Assembly: GCA_964574335.1 (NCBI GenBank)
Contig: CAZNNH010000253.1
Coordinates: 1 to 6,551 of the forward strand
Source: CAZNNH01 sp964574335
GTDB taxonomy: Bacteria; Acidobacteriota; Vicinamibacteria; Fen-336
Direction of reading: 5' to 3'
DNA: 6,551 nt
Shown here: piece by piece, positions 6,029-6,551 of the stretch
Layout: each line of letters opens with the position of its first letter
How positions within the stretch are numbered: the stretch's first letter is position 1
The notes under the pieces: generated by a model
Database searches by the model: none
What the model was told of the DNA's origin: nothing
What the model saw: only the letters and a program-made list of their open reading frames with translations
Position numbers and translations under genes: made by a program

Positions 6029-6551
6029 GTGCAGACAGAGACCGTGCTGATACTCCTGTTCTCGGTGGTGGCGGTGGTGGCGATTGCCGTGCGGCAGTTG
6101 CGCGTGCCCTACACGGTGGCGCTGGTACTGACCGGCTTGGGACTCGGGATCTTGAACCTGTTCACGCCGCCGCATCTTACCAAGGAGCTTCTCTTCTCCG
6201 TCTTCCTGCCGGGTCTGCTGTTCGAGGCGGCGTTTCATATCGAGTTCCGCGAGTTCTGGCGCAACCGCCTCGCCATCGCGGCCTTGGCCGTGCCCGGCGT
6301 CGCCACCGCGGTGGCGCTGACGGCGGTGGTCCTGACCCCTGTCGTGAGCGCCCTCAACCTGGAGTCGGGCTTCACGTGGCAGTACGCGTTGGTGTTCGGG
6401 GCGCTGATCGCGGCGACCGACCCGATCGCGGTGATGGCGGTGTTTCGAAGCCTGGGCGCGCCCCGGCGGCTGTCGGTGTTGCTGGACGGGGAGAGTCTGC
6501 TGAACGACGGAACCGCGATCGTGCTGTTCACGCTGAGCCTGTCTCTGGTGA
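6029..6551 (+). CDS. Na+/H+ antiporter, NhaP/CPA1 family, N-terminal part (3' truncated)
   Basis: Translation from GTG 6029 runs without a stop to the right edge, giving 174 residues of a protein normally over 400 long. Hydrophobic, probable membrane-spanning stretches are at about 4-21, 27-45, 52-68, 80-106 and 117-139. Signature motifs of CPA1 exchangers are present: FLPGLLFEAAFHIEFREF (59-76), ATDPIAV (129-135), and LLDGESLLNDGTAIVLF (151-167). By analogy with archaeal NhaP, Asn159-Asp160 is the ND ion-binding pair, and Asp131 and Glu155 are the other conserved acidic residues. The protein would exchange Na+ (possibly K+) for H+ across the inner membrane, for pH and salt balance. Whether a C-terminal TrkA/RCK-type regulatory domain follows cannot be seen. 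The gene is divergent from the exported OB-fold gene, and its leader carries the 11-bp inverted repeat. Confidence 0.93.
   Translation, partial: MQTETVLILLFSVVAVVAIAVRQLRVPYTVALVLTGLGLGILNLFTPPHLTKELLFSVFLPGLLFEAAFHIEFREFWRNRLAIAALAVPGVATAVALTAVVLTPVVSALNLESGFTWQYALVFGALIAATDPIAVMAVFRSLGAPRRLSVLLDGESLLNDGTAIVLFTLSLSLV

Noticed and set aside
5766..6050. 94-codon plus-strand frame overlapping the antiporter start
   Set aside because: Pro/Arg/Gly-rich composition, no family resemblance, and it overlaps a well supported gene start.

Overview
High-G+C bacterial DNA carrying a cluster of signalling genes, then a group of stress and envelope genes. The last gene and the first gene are both cut by the window edges. 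Base composition, PAS-rich soluble kinases, a CheB/CheR-type fusion and an RsbU/SpoIIE-type phosphatase fit a soil or subsurface bacterium of the Myxococcota/deltaproteobacterial, Methylomirabilota/Rokubacteria or Acidobacteriota kind. That placement is inference; no marker gene is present.

Layout. (1) 2-3735, plus strand: a compact signalling operon. It holds the C-terminal 395 residues of a CheB/CheR-type fusion (PAS-like segment, EEL-heptad coiled coil, PAS), then two complete soluble PAS histidine kinases. The fusion and kinase 1 overlap by GTGA, and kinases 1 and 2 are 9 bases apart. The two kinases share a nearly duplicated N-terminal helix plus PAS module but carry different transmitter domains. 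(2) 3736-4011: non-coding, with a short GC hairpin. (3) 4012-4353, plus: a small Hsp20/CS-domain-like protein of lower G+C. (4) 4354-4494: convergent intergenic region with hairpins. (5) 4495-5219, minus: a broken SpoIIE/RsbU-type PP2C phosphatase. Its N-terminal cytoplasmic segment and its C-terminal catalytic end lie in different frames, and the middle of the gene is absent. (6) 5286-5747, minus: a secreted OB-fold-like protein just upstream of the broken phosphatase. (7) 5748-6028: divergent intergenic region with a perfect 11-bp inverted repeat. (8) 6029 to the right edge, plus: the N-terminal 174 residues of an NhaP/CPA1-type Na+/H+ antiporter.

How they work together. The CheB/CheR-type fusion and its two kinases are probably co-transcribed and co-translated and may form one sensory complex. 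No response regulator or chemoreceptor is visible, so the output is unknown. The other genes (small heat-shock-like protein, regulatory phosphatase remnant, exported OB-fold protein, ion antiporter) are consistent with general or ionic stress, but nothing in the sequence ties them into one system. I do not see a clearly new system. The most unusual points are the kinase pair with a common sensor and divergent transmitters, and the internally deleted phosphatase gene.
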